A DNA stretch of 64,000 nucleotides from CAWBOV01 sp963790525 (GTDB lineage Bacteria; Actinomycetota; Actinomycetes; Mycobacteriales; Jatrophihabitantaceae), in assembly GCA_963790525.1 (NCBI GenBank), contig CAWBOV010000004.1, positions 372,001 through 436,000 of the forward strand. Direction: 5' to 3'. Both the position numbers and the translations under genes were made by a program. Each line of letters opens with the position of its first letter. The first letter of the stretch is position 1. The notes beneath the pieces were generated by a model. The model had not been told where the DNA came from. It did no database searches and was given only the letters and a program-made list of their open reading frames with translations. Below are positions 42,835 through 50,929 of this stretch, piece by piece.

Positions 42835-44301
42835 TCAGTACTTGCCGGTCCAGGCCAGTCCCCAGGTGACGGGGCCGAGCAGCCCCGTCTGCGGCAGGTG
42901 GTTCAGCCGCTGCACCTGCTTGACCAGGGCCAGCGTGGACCCGTCCAGCGTCCCGCTCGTGTTCACGATCGCGCCGCGCTTGCGCATCTGGAGCTTCCAC
43001 AGCGAGATCGTGCGGCTGTAACTGCCACTGGTGAAGTAGGCCACCCCCGGCATCGCGGGGGCCTTCGCCACCGCGCGGGCGACCTGCCTCGGACCGACGT
43101 AGGAACCGGTCCAGGCCAAGCTCCACGTCACCGGCCCGAGCAGACCCGTCTGAGGCAGTCCGGCCAGCCCCTGGACCCGCTTGACCAGCTGCAGCGTGGC
43201 GGCATCCAGAGTCCCGGTGCTGGCGATGTACGCGCCGCGCTTGCGCATCTGGATCTTCCAGAGCGAGATCGTGCGGCTGTAGTCGCCGGCGGCGAAGTAC
43301 GCCGGTCCGGGCATGGCGGGCGCCTTGGACACCGCGCGGACCACCGTCACCGGGGTCCGCACCGGCTTCGTGACCGGTTTGGTCACGGGCTTCTTGATGG
43401 GCTTCGTGACGGGCTTCTTGACCGGTTTCGGCTTCGGGGCCGTCACCGGCTTGCTGGCCGGCTTGGAGTACTTCCCGGTCCAGGCCAGCCCCCAGGTCAC
43501 CGGGCCGAGCAGGCCCGTCTCGGGCAGGCCGTTGAGACCCTGCACCCGCTTGACCAGGGCGAGAGTGGCGGCGTCCAGGGTCCCGGTGCTGGCGATCGCG
43601 GCTCCGCGCTTGCGCATCTGGATCTTCCAGAGCGAGATCGCCACGTTGTAGTCGCCGTAGGTGTAGTAGGCGGTGCCGCCGGTCATCGGCGGGGCGCCGC
43701 CGGTGTTCTTCGGGGGCGTGACCTTCGGCGGCGAGGTGACCGTGGACATCGGGACCTTGATGTCGCTGATCCGACCGGACTTGGCGTCCTTGTCGTCCTT
43801 CAGGCCGACGATGGCGGCGCACTGCCAGGGCTGCCAGCCACGCTCCCGGTAGAGGATGAGTGCGCGAGCGTCCTGCTCGGCCGCCGAGGCCTTGTTCGGG
43901 TAGCCGGTGCCGCCGACGCTGCGCCAGGTACCGAGGTCGAACTGGTACGCGCCGTAGTGGTCGTTGCCGGTGTTGATCGAGTAGTTGTTGCTCGACTCGC
44001 ACATGCGCAGGCGGTACCAGTCGTTCTGCGACGGATCGGCCGAGGCCGACCCCGGTCCGATCACGGTGATGACCGCGGCGCTGGCGACCGACAGGACGCC
44101 GAGCATGCCGAGAGCTCGGACGGCGCGAGCGCGGCCCGTGCGGTACTGGCGGGCCGGGGTGCCGGGTGAGGCGACTGGCGGAGCGACGGGCGCGGTGCCG
44201 GGTGAGGCGACGGGCGGTGTGCCCGATGCGGCGACGGGCCGGGCGGGCTCGTCGCGGTCGAAGAAGGACATGCCGGATGGCGGGTTCGGGGGGTGCGACA
44301 T
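42835..44301 (-). CDS. Secreted Rpf-like transglycosylase with three C-terminal ~65-residue repeats
   Basis: A 488-residue protein. The ATG at 44301 (MSHPPNPPSGMSFF) is used; the proline-rich cytoplasmic start leads to a membrane/signal segment (ALGMLGVLSVASAAVITVIG). The external part begins with an Rpf-type transglycosylase-like domain: WYRLRMCESSNNYSINTGND with the catalytic Glu, then GAYQFDLGTWRSVGGTG and RERGWQPWQCA. Three copies of a peptidoglycan-binding-like repeat follow, each with SLWK(I/L)QMRKRGA, STGTLDAATLALV and GLLGPVTW(G/S)LAWTG. A Lys/Pro linker rich in KPVTKP separates copies one and two. It probably cleaves cell wall during growth or resuscitation. The repeats do not match a PG-binding family I can name with certainty. 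Confidence 0.8.
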   Translation of the reverse strand: MSHPPNPPSGMSFFDRDEPARPVAASGTPPVASPGTAPVAPPVASPGTPARQYRTGRARAVRALGMLGVLSVASAAVITVIGPGSASADPSQNDWYRLRMCESSNNYSINTGNDHYGAYQFDLGTWRSVGGTGYPNKASAAEQDARALILYRERGWQPWQCAAIVGLKDDKDAKSGRISDIKVPMSTVTSPPKVTPPKNTGGAPPMTGGTAYYTYGDYNVAISLWKIQMRKRGAAIASTGTLDAATLALVKRVQGLNGLPETGLLGPVTWGLAWTGKYSKPASKPVTAPKPKPVKKPVTKPIKKPVTKPVTKPVRTPVTVVRAVSKAPAMPGPAYFAAGDYSRTISLWKIQMRKRGAYIASTGTLDAATLQLVKRVQGLAGLPQTGLLGPVTWSLAWTGSYVGPRQVARAVAKAPAMPGVAYFTSGSYSRTISLWKLQMRKRGAIVNTSGTLDGSTLALVKQVQRLNHLPQTGLLGPVTWGLAWTGKY

Positions 44302-44621
44302 GGGGCGGCGGTCCTCTCTGCGCGCTTGCGCAGGGCCGTGGTCGCTACCGCTCGTGCATCCCAGCTTCCCCACTGGATGCCTCGTCGTGCGGTGTTCTCG
44401 CGTCCGTGCCCAGCACACACCCCGGTCCGGAATCGCCGTCGGGACCCGGTCGGATGGGGGTGATGTGCAGCGGCAACCGACGCGGGAGCGCCACCTCGTC
44501 AGTGGCGCTCGGCCTACCGTAAGGGCTGGTCCCACTAATCACAAGCGTCACACTGAACACACCAGTATCGGCTCAGGTCTCGGCGGAATGTTGGCGACAC
44601 GCCGGGATAGGGTGCGCAACC
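44302..44621. promoter_or_regulatory. 320-bp divergent intergenic region with strong hairpins in the Rpf-like gene leader
   Basis: This is the longest stretch without a gene. Three inverted repeats lie in it: CTGCGC/GCGCAG (44318-44333, loop 4), GCATCC/GGATGC extended by an AG/CT pair (44356-44380), and the 9-bp GAGCGCCAC/GTGGCGCTC (44486-44510, loop 7). The first lies directly before the Shine-Dalgarno region of the leftward Rpf-like gene. A structured 5' leader of that gene is likely. I could not match it to the ydaO (c-di-AMP) riboswitch that often precedes rpf genes. Confidence 0.5.
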
Positions 44622-45335
44622 GTGGCAGATCCGGTGCAGGGCGGCGACCTGGAGCGCCGTTCCGTCATCCGGAACTGCGTGGGGGTGGGGCTGGCTGTCG
44701 GCACCTACGGCGTCGCGTTCGGAGCCGCCTCCGTGGCATCGGGGTTGGACCTCGTGCAGACCGCGCTGCTGTCGCTGCTGGCGTTCACCGGGGGTACCCA
44801 GTTCGCCGTGGTCGGCGTGCTCGCCGGCGGGGGCGGGGTGCTGTCGGCGGTCTCGGGCGGGCTGCTGCTCGGTGCCCGCAACACGCTGTACGCCATGCGC
44901 CTGGCGCCGCTGCTGGAGGTCCGCGGGGTGCGCCGGTGGATCGCCGCGATGGGAACGATCGACGAATCCACTGCCATGGCAGTGTCGCAACGGACGCCCG
45001 CGCTGGGTCGCCTCGCGTTCTGGTGGACGGCCGGATCGGTCTACGTGCTGTGGAACGCGGCGACCCTGCTGGGCGCGGCCGGAGCCAATGCGCTCGGTGA
45101 TCCCGCCCGGTTCGGGCTGGACGCGGTCATCCCCGCCGCGTTCCTCGCGCTCCTGGCCCCTCGTCTGCGGGCGGGCGCGGTGGAGCGGAGGGTCGCCGTG
45201 GGCGCCGCGCTCCTCGCCGTGGCCCTGATCCCGCTGACTCCGCCGGGCGTCCCGGTACTGGCGTCCTCCGCGGCGTTGCTGCTGTCGATCCGGGTGCGCC
45301 CGGGCGGCCCGCCACCGGTCCGGGCCCCGCGATGA
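44622..45335 (+). CDS. azlC: AzlC-family branched-chain amino acid exporter, large subunit
   Basis: A 237-residue membrane protein starting at GTG 44622. The opening VGVGLAVGTYGVAFGAASVA, the segment LAFTGGTQFAVVGVL and the GARNTLYAMRL motif (about 84-94) are typical of AzlC. AzlC works with the small subunit AzlD to export branched-chain amino acids and analogues. AzlD follows with a 4-nt ATGA overlap (45332). Around five to six membrane helices are predicted. Nothing nearby shows the regulation. Confidence 0.88.
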   Translation: MADPVQGGDLERRSVIRNCVGVGLAVGTYGVAFGAASVASGLDLVQTALLSLLAFTGGTQFAVVGVLAGGGGVLSAVSGGLLLGARNTLYAMRLAPLLEVRGVRRWIAAMGTIDESTAMAVSQRTPALGRLAFWWTAGSVYVLWNAATLLGAAGANALGDPARFGLDAVIPAAFLALLAPRLRAGAVERRVAVGAALLAVALIPLTPPGVPVLASSAALLLSIRVRPGGPPPVRAPR

Positions 45336-45637
45336 GCAACTGGATCCTCGTGCTCGCGACCGTCGTCGGCTGTTTCACGCTGAAGCTGGCCGGATACGTC
45401 GTGCCCGAACGGGTGCTGAACCATCCCCGGGTGCGCCGGCTGGTGGAACTGCTCCCCGTCGCGCTCCTGGCGGCCCTCGTCGTGGTGGAGCTGTGCGCGT
45501 CCGGTCGCCGGCTCGACGGCAACGGGCCCCGGTTGGCCGGGTTCGCGGTCGCTGCCGTGGCGGTCTGGCGGAGGGCGCCGTTCCTGGTGGTGGTGATCGC
45601 GGCGGGGGCGACGGCCGCGCTACTGCGGCAGTTCTGA
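45332..45637 (+). CDS. azlD: AzlD-domain small exporter subunit
   Basis: A 101-residue protein with three to four hydrophobic helices, including WILVLATVVGCFTLKLAGY and LLPVALLAALVVVELCA. The PxxxL-type segment KLAGYVVPERVLNHPRVRRL is characteristic of AzlD. It is the obligate partner of AzlC, to which it is coupled by ATGA. Its 3' end overlaps the convergent DUF1003 gene by 18 bp. Confidence 0.88.
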   Translation: MSNWILVLATVVGCFTLKLAGYVVPERVLNHPRVRRLVELLPVALLAALVVVELCASGRRLDGNGPRLAGFAVAAVAVWRRAPFLVVVIAAGATAALLRQF

Positions 45638-46318
45638 GCTCGGCGGCGCTGGAGCCTTCGGGTCGACCTGCGGTGCAGCCGGGGGAACAGCCGGGGGTGC
45701 AGCCTTGGTGGCGGCCGGAGGCGAAGCAGGGGGCGCACCGGCGGGCGCAGCCGGGGCCGCGACGGCGGACGCCGCCGGGGACGCGTCCTCCTTGCGCTCC
45801 TTGGCCTTGCCGCCGGAACCCTTGGCCCCGGACTTGGCCCGGTCCTTGCTGCGCGACTCGGCCTCGCGGGAGTCGCGGGTGAGCTCCGAGCGCAGGAAGT
45901 CGCGGGTCACGACCTCGCCGAGGGCGATCCGTACCGCCGCCAGCTCGCGCGCCAGGTACTCCAGGTCGGCCTTCGATTGCCGCACCTGATCTCGGTCCTG
46001 ATCCAGGTTCACGCGGTCGCGGTCGTCCTGACGGTTCTGCGCGAGCAGGATCAGCGGAGCGGAGTAGGCGGCCTGCAGGGACAGGATCAGGGTCAGGAAG
46101 GCCAGCGGGTACGGGTCGAAGCGCAGGTGCTTCGGAGCCACCGCGTTCCAGGCGATCCAGATGATGATGATCAAACTCTGGATCATCAGGTACCGGCCGG
46201 TACCCAGGAAGCGGGCGACGCGCTCGGTCAGCCGGCCGAAGGCCTCCCGGTCGACGCGGACCGTCGGCGTGCGGCGGGAACTCGCCGGCATGTCCAGCCG
46301 GTCGCGGCGCTCAGGCAC
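45620..46318 (-). CDS. DUF1003 membrane protein (Rv1231c-like)
   Basis: A 232-residue protein. GTG 46318 overlaps the stop of the upstream CBS-domain gene by 8 nt and is preferred; ATG 46291 would shorten it by 9 residues. The DUF1003 core holds two membrane helices (YLMIQSLIIIIWIAWNAVAP and FLTLILSLQAAYSAPLILLA), followed by the conserved QNRQDDRDRVNLDQDRD motif and a coiled stretch. The tail is a long Ala/Pro/Lys low-complexity region. In Mycobacterium tuberculosis the homologue (Rv1231c) is likewise paired with the MgtE_N/CBS gene. The function is unknown; proximity hints at magnesium or divalent cations. Confidence 0.85.
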   Translation of the reverse strand: MPERRDRLDMPASSRRTPTVRVDREAFGRLTERVARFLGTGRYLMIQSLIIIIWIAWNAVAPKHLRFDPYPLAFLTLILSLQAAYSAPLILLAQNRQDDRDRVNLDQDRDQVRQSKADLEYLARELAAVRIALGEVVTRDFLRSELTRDSREAESRSKDRAKSGAKGSGGKAKERKEDASPAASAVAAPAAPAGAPPASPPAATKAAPPAVPPAAPQVDPKAPAPPSSELPQ

Positions 46319-47606
46319 GGGGGGGCTCGCGTCCGGGTGGGGTGGTGTCGGCGGTGCCCAGGTCGGTCGCGGAGTCCCGCTCGCGCCAGTCGTCGGGCAG
46401 GAGGTGGTCGAGGACGTCATCGACGCTGACGGCACCGAGCAGCCGGTTGTTGTCGTCGACGACCGGTGCCGCGACGAGGTTGTAGGTGGCGAAGTAGCGG
46501 GTGATCTCGGGCAGCGTGGCGTGCGCGCCGAGCGGGGACAGGTCGACGTCGGCGATGCCACTGACCAGCGCCGACGGTGGCTCCCGCAGCAGGCGCTGCA
46601 GGTGCGCGGTGCCCAGGAACCGGCCGGTGGGCGTGGCCTGCGGAGGGCGGACGACGAAGACCTGCGCGGCGAGTGCGGGCGTCAGGTCGGGATTGCGCAC
46701 CAGGGCCAGCGCCTCGGCGACGGTGGCGTCCGGGAGCAGCACGACCGGTTCGGACGTCATGAGGCCGCCCGCGGTGAGGTCGCCGTAGGAGAGCAGGCGC
46801 CGGACGGGCGCTGCCTCCTCCGGCTCCATCAGCGTCAGCAGCCGCTCCTGGTCCTCGGCCGGCATCTCGCCGAGCAGGTCAGCGGCGTCGTCGTCGTTCA
46901 TCTCCTCGAGGATGTCGGCGGCGCGCTCGTCGGCGAGCGACCCCAGGAGCTCGACCTGATCGTCGTCGGGCAGTTCTTCCAGGACGTCGGCCAGCAACTT
47001 GTCCGACATCGCGGCCGCGACCTCCTGCCGTCGCTTGTCGGGCATGTCCTGGAGGGTGGCGGCGACGTCGGCCGGGCGCATCCCGGCGAGAAGGGCCAGT
47101 ACCGAGTCGGTCCCCTGGGCCGACTCCGAGAGCGCGAGCCCGGACACCTCGTCCCATTCGACCTGGAACAGCTGCCCGCGCCGGCGCGGCAGGCGCCCCC
47201 CGCCGCGCACCGCGAGCCGGGTGATCACCCAGTCGCGATTGCGGTTCTGCTCCATCGCGGCGTCGGCGATCGTGACCTGCTGCCCGCCCTCGATCAGGGT
47301 GACACTGCGGTCGAGAAGCTCGGCCATGACGAGCAGCTCGCTGGACCGCCGCTCGAACCGCTTCATGTTCACCGTGCCGGAGGACAGCACGACGGCGTCG
47401 CTCTCGAGGCTGATGACGCGCCCCATGGGGACGAAGATGCGGTGCCGATGCTGGATCTCGACGACCAGCCCGAGCACCCGTGGCGGCTCGCGCCCGACAC
47501 GCAGGGTCGCGACCGTCTCCCGGACCTTGCCGATGTAGTCCCCACTGCGGTCGAACACGCCGATGCCGTTGAGCCGCGCGAGGAAGATGCGGGCTGCTGT
47601 CGTCAC
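46311..47606 (-). CDS. MgtE N-terminal/CBS-domain protein (Rv1232c-like)
   Basis: A 431-residue soluble protein. Residues 1-70 resemble a PRC-barrel (ARLNGIGVFDRSGDYIGKV). The MgtE intracellular N domain follows (LLAGMRPADVAATLQDMPDK, VLEELPDDDQVELLGSL, ILEEMNDDDAADLLGEM, MEPEEAAPVRRLL). A CBS pair (TSEPVVLLPDATVAEAL and YNLVAAPVVDDNNRLLGAVS) ends it. The membrane channel part of MgtE is missing, so it is not itself a magnesium channel. It may act as a cation sensor with the coupled DUF1003 membrane protein. GTG 47606 is chosen; ATG 47630 is possible. Confidence 0.85.
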   Translation of the reverse strand: MTTAARIFLARLNGIGVFDRSGDYIGKVRETVATLRVGREPPRVLGLVVEIQHRHRIFVPMGRVISLESDAVVLSSGTVNMKRFERRSSELLVMAELLDRSVTLIEGGQQVTIADAAMEQNRNRDWVITRLAVRGGGRLPRRRGQLFQVEWDEVSGLALSESAQGTDSVLALLAGMRPADVAATLQDMPDKRRQEVAAAMSDKLLADVLEELPDDDQVELLGSLADERAADILEEMNDDDAADLLGEMPAEDQERLLTLMEPEEAAPVRRLLSYGDLTAGGLMTSEPVVLLPDATVAEALALVRNPDLTPALAAQVFVVRPPQATPTGRFLGTAHLQRLLREPPSALVSGIADVDLSPLGAHATLPEITRYFATYNLVAAPVVDDNNRLLGAVSVDDVLDHLLPDDWRERDSATDLGTADTTPPGREPPRA

Positions 47607-47657
47607 GAGGGAAGAGTAGTCACACAGCATGACGCGGAGCTGGCAGGATGGCCTCCC

Positions 47658-48578
47658 GTGCCGTCATCGAGTGAACACGAATCGCTCGAGCTGCCACCTC
47701 CTCGCGATGCCGCCCTGCTCGCCGTAGCGCTGGCCGGTGTGGCCTCCTCCGGACCTCTCATCGCCGCGACCGTCGCGCCCGCGCTGGCGATCGCCTTCTG
47801 GCGCAACGCGTTCGGCGCCGCGGCGACGGGTGCGTACTCGCTCCTGACGCGCCGGGCCGAGTGGCGGTCGCTGGACCGGCGCAGCTGGGTGGTGGCCTGC
47901 GTGGCCGGCGCGTTCCTGGCGCTGCACTTCGCGACCTGGGTCCCCAGCGTGACGATGACGTCGGTGGCCTCGGCGACCGCGCTCGTCGCCACCCAGCCCG
48001 TCTTCGCCGCGATCATCGCCCACCTGCGCGGGCGGCGGCTGCCCCGGCGCGCCTGGCTGGGGATCGGTGTGGCGCTGGTCGCGATCGTGCTGCTGACCGG
48101 CATCGACGTGTCGGTATCAGCCCGGGCCGTCACCGGTGACCTGCTCGCGCTGATCGGCGGCGCGTGCGCTGCCCTGTACGTCAGCGCCGGATCGACGGCC
48201 CGGACCCGCATGTCGGCGACGGTGTACATCAGCATCTGTTACACGACGTGCTCGGTGCTGCTGCTCGTGGCGTGCGTGGTCGGCGCCCAGCCGCTGCACG
48301 GCTTCTCCGGCAACGCCTGGCTCAAGATCGTCGCGATCACCGTGGCCGCTCAGCTGCTCGGTCACTCCCTGTTCAACCTGGTGCTGAGGTCGACGTCGCC
48401 GACCGTGCTGAGCCTCGCGCTGCTGTTCGAGGTGCCGGGCGCGGCGATCATCGCCTACTTCTGGCTGCACCAACACCCACCCGGCACGGCCCTGGTCGGC
48501 CTGGTCGTGCTGATGGCCGGCCTGGCGGTCGTCGTGAGCACCCGGACCCGGGCCGACCCCGTCGACGTGACGGAATAG
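47658..48578 (+). CDS. EamA/DMT-superfamily transporter
   Basis: A 306-residue protein starting at GTG 47658, with ten predicted membrane helices in two EamA repeats. Each repeat is marked by the typical pattern (for example FWRNAFGAAATGAY near 50 and the second repeat from ARAVTGDLLALIGGACAALY). Glycine-rich helix ends such as VPGAAIIAYFW are usual. Members export amino acids, nucleosides or drugs; no substrate can be inferred. It stands alone between the divergent CBS-domain gene and the malyl-CoA lyase-like gene. Confidence 0.85.
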   Translation: MPSSSEHESLELPPPRDAALLAVALAGVASSGPLIAATVAPALAIAFWRNAFGAAATGAYSLLTRRAEWRSLDRRSWVVACVAGAFLALHFATWVPSVTMTSVASATALVATQPVFAAIIAHLRGRRLPRRAWLGIGVALVAIVLLTGIDVSVSARAVTGDLLALIGGACAALYVSAGSTARTRMSATVYISICYTTCSVLLLVACVVGAQPLHGFSGNAWLKIVAITVAAQLLGHSLFNLVLRSTSPTVLSLALLFEVPGAAIIAYFWLHQHPPGTALVGLVVLMAGLAVVVSTRTRADPVDVTE

Positions 48579-48641
48579 TGGGGTCACGCCGCTGTGACAA
48601 CTGCGACACACACCTTGGCGTGACGGGTTCGGGTAGCGACG

Positions 48642-49610
48642 ATGACCGGCATGACTCAGACCTTGCGCCCGCGCCGTTCCTGCCTGGCCGTCCCCGGGAG
48701 CAATCCCCGATTCCTCGAGAAGGCCAAGGGTCTGCCCGCCGACCAGGTGTTCCTGGACCTGGAGGACGCCTGCGCCCCGCTGGCCAAGCCGGGTGCCCGC
48801 AAGAACATCGTCGCCGCGCTCAACGAGGGGGGTTGGGGCGACAAGATCCGCGTCGTCCGCGTCAACGACCTGACCACGCACTGGACCTACCGCGACGTCA
48901 TCGAGGTCGTCGAGGGGGCGGGAGCGAACCTGGACTGCATCATGCTGCCGAAGGTCCAGAGCGCCGCGCAGGTGGAGTGGCTGGACATGCTGCTGACCCA
49001 GATCGAGAAGACGATGGGGTACGAGGTCGGCCGGATCGGCATCGAGGCTCAGATCGAGAACGCCCAGGGACTCATCGCCATCGACGCGATCGCCAAGGCG
49101 TCCCCGCGGATCGAGACCCTGATCTTCGGCCCCGCCGACTTCATGGCATCGATCAACATGCGGACGCTGGTCGTCGGTGAGCAGCCTCCCGGCTATGACG
49201 TCGGCGACGCCTACCACCACATCCTGATGTCGATCCTGATGGCGGCGCGGGCGAACAACAAGCAGGCCATCGACGGGCCGTACCTGCAGATCCGCGACGT
49301 CGACGGCTACCGCAAGGTGGCCGGCCGCTCGGCCGCGCTGGGCTTCGACGGCAAGTGGGTGCTGCACCCGGGTCAGGTCGACGCAGCCAACGAGGTCTAC
49401 GCGCCCAGCCAGGAGGACTACGACCACGCCGAGCTGATCCTGGATGCCTACGACTACTACACCTCGGAGGCGGGCGGGGCGAAGGGCTCGGCGATGATCG
49501 GCGACGAGATGATCGACGAGGCCTCCCGCAAGATGGCCCTGGTCATCGCGGGGAAGGGCCGCGCCGCCGGTCTGGCCCGGACCTCGTCGTTCACGCCGCC
49601 CGAGGCCTGA
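48642..49610 (+). CDS. HpcH/HpaI aldolase family CoA-ester lyase (malyl-CoA/beta-methylmalyl-CoA lyase-like)
   Basis: A 322-residue TIM-barrel enzyme of the CitE/Mcl family. The segment RSCLAVPGSNPRFLEKAKGL, the metal ligands in DLEDAC and EAQIENAQGL, and the FGPADF and KWVLHPGQ motifs are complete. I recall a near-identical protein in the streptomycete ccr locus, where it acts in the ethylmalonyl-CoA pathway and cleaves methylmalyl-CoA or malyl-CoA. The methylsuccinyl-CoA dehydrogenase-like gene that follows after 100 bp supports this. Ccr, the mutase and the MaoC hydratase are not in the window. Confidence 0.82.
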   Translation: MTGMTQTLRPRRSCLAVPGSNPRFLEKAKGLPADQVFLDLEDACAPLAKPGARKNIVAALNEGGWGDKIRVVRVNDLTTHWTYRDVIEVVEGAGANLDCIMLPKVQSAAQVEWLDMLLTQIEKTMGYEVGRIGIEAQIENAQGLIAIDAIAKASPRIETLIFGPADFMASINMRTLVVGEQPPGYDVGDAYHHILMSILMAARANNKQAIDGPYLQIRDVDGYRKVAGRSAALGFDGKWVLHPGQVDAANEVYAPSQEDYDHAELILDAYDYYTSEAGGAKGSAMIGDEMIDEASRKMALVIAGKGRAAGLARTSSFTPPEA

Positions 49611-49712
49611 GCGGGCCCGGCTGCGCCTGAGAGCCTGGTCACCGCAGGGTGGTCGCCGGGCGTCACGCAGCTGATACTGGCTGGTAATACGACCCCGGTG
49701 GAGGTACACACG

Positions 49713-50915
49713 ATGGCCCGTCTCGCCCAGACCGCTGGTCTGACCGAGCTGCAGACCGAGATCATCTCGACCGTGAAGTCCTTTGTGGACAAGGAGATCA
49801 TCCCGTACGCGACGGATCTCGAGCACAAGGACGAGTTCCCGGAGGCGATCGTCGACGGGATGAAGGAGATGGGGCTGTTCGGGCTCATGATCTCCGAGGA
49901 GTACGGCGGTCTCGGCGAGTCGCTGCTGACCTACGCGCTCGTCGTCGAGCAGATCGCCCGTGGCTGGATGTCGATCTCCGGGGTCATCAACACGCACTTC
50001 ATCGTCGCGTACATGATCGCCCAGCACGGCACGGACGAGCAGAAGCAGCGCCTGCTGCCGAAGATGGCGACCGGTGAGATCCGCGGTGCCTTCTCGATGA
50101 GCGAGCCCGAATGCGGCTCAGACGTCGCGGCGATCAAGACCAAGGCCGTCCCCGACGGCGACGAGTACGTCATCAACGGCCAGAAGATGTGGCTCACCAA
50201 CGGTGCGCGGGCCGGGGTGGTCGCCACGCTCGTGCGCGACGACCTCGGCGCCGACTCCGTCTACAAGAACATGACGACCTTCCTCATCGAGAAGGATCCC
50301 GGCTTCGGCGAGACCCGCCCCGGTCTGACCATCCCCGGCAAGATCGACAAGATGGGTTACAAGGGAGTCGAGACCACCGAGATGGTGCTCGACGGCGTTC
50401 GCGTCGGCGCCGACGCGATCCTGGGCGGGGAAGCCGGTCGCGGCAAGGGCTTCTACCAGATGATGGACGGCGTCGAGGTGGGCCGGGTCAACGTGGCCGC
50501 GCGCGCCTGCGGCATCTCGATCCGCGCGTTCGAGCTGGCCGTCGCGTATGCCCAGCAGCGCAAGACCTTCGGCAAGCAGATCGCCGAGCACCAGGCGATC
50601 GCGTTCAAGCTCGCCGAGATGGCCACCAAGGTCGAGGCCGCCCATCTGCTCATGGTCAACGCCGCGCGCCTGAAGGACTCCGGCGAGCGCAACGACGTCG
50701 AGGCCGGGATGGCCAAGCTGCTGGCGAGCGAGTACTGCGCCGAGGTCACCCAGGACTCCTTCCGCATCCACGGCGGTTACGGCTACTCCAAGGAGTACGA
50801 GATCGAGCGCCTCATGCGGGAAGCGCCGTTCCTGCTCATCGGCGAGGGCACCTCGGAGATCCAGAAGACGATCATCAGCCGCGGCCTGCTCAAGGAGTAC
50901 CGCATCCAGACCTGA
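49713..50915 (+). CDS. Acyl-CoA dehydrogenase, methylsuccinyl-CoA dehydrogenase-like
   Basis: A 400-residue flavoprotein. ATG 49713 has GTGGAGGT nine nt upstream and gives the start MARLAQTAGLTELQTEI. The FAD segment FSMSEPECGSDVAAIKT, the MWLTNGARAG strand and the catalytic Glu in LIGEGTSEIQK are present. The sequence agrees with my memory of the streptomycete dehydrogenase encoded beside ccr and the CitE-like lyase (proposed (2S)-methylsuccinyl-CoA dehydrogenase). With the lyase before it, a role in the ethylmalonyl-CoA pathway of acetate assimilation is likely. A general short-chain acyl-CoA dehydrogenase is the alternative. Confidence 0.85.
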   Translation: MARLAQTAGLTELQTEIISTVKSFVDKEIIPYATDLEHKDEFPEAIVDGMKEMGLFGLMISEEYGGLGESLLTYALVVEQIARGWMSISGVINTHFIVAYMIAQHGTDEQKQRLLPKMATGEIRGAFSMSEPECGSDVAAIKTKAVPDGDEYVINGQKMWLTNGARAGVVATLVRDDLGADSVYKNMTTFLIEKDPGFGETRPGLTIPGKIDKMGYKGVETTEMVLDGVRVGADAILGGEAGRGKGFYQMMDGVEVGRVNVAARACGISIRAFELAVAYAQQRKTFGKQIAEHQAIAFKLAEMATKVEAAHLLMVNAARLKDSGERNDVEAGMAKLLASEYCAEVTQDSFRIHGGYGYSKEYEIERLMREAPFLLIGEGTSEIQKTIISRGLLKEYRIQT

Positions 50916-50929
50916 TCGGACGTGCGGCG

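Noticed and set aside
44302..44621. ydaO/c-di-AMP riboswitch before the Rpf-like gene
   Set aside because: The conserved purine-rich blocks and CCGAACCCG-type segment of that class could not be found; only generic hairpins are visible.
48117..50027. 636-codon leftward open frame opposite the lyase and dehydrogenase
   Set aside because: It is antisense to two well-recognised enzymes, which is common for high-GC codon use.
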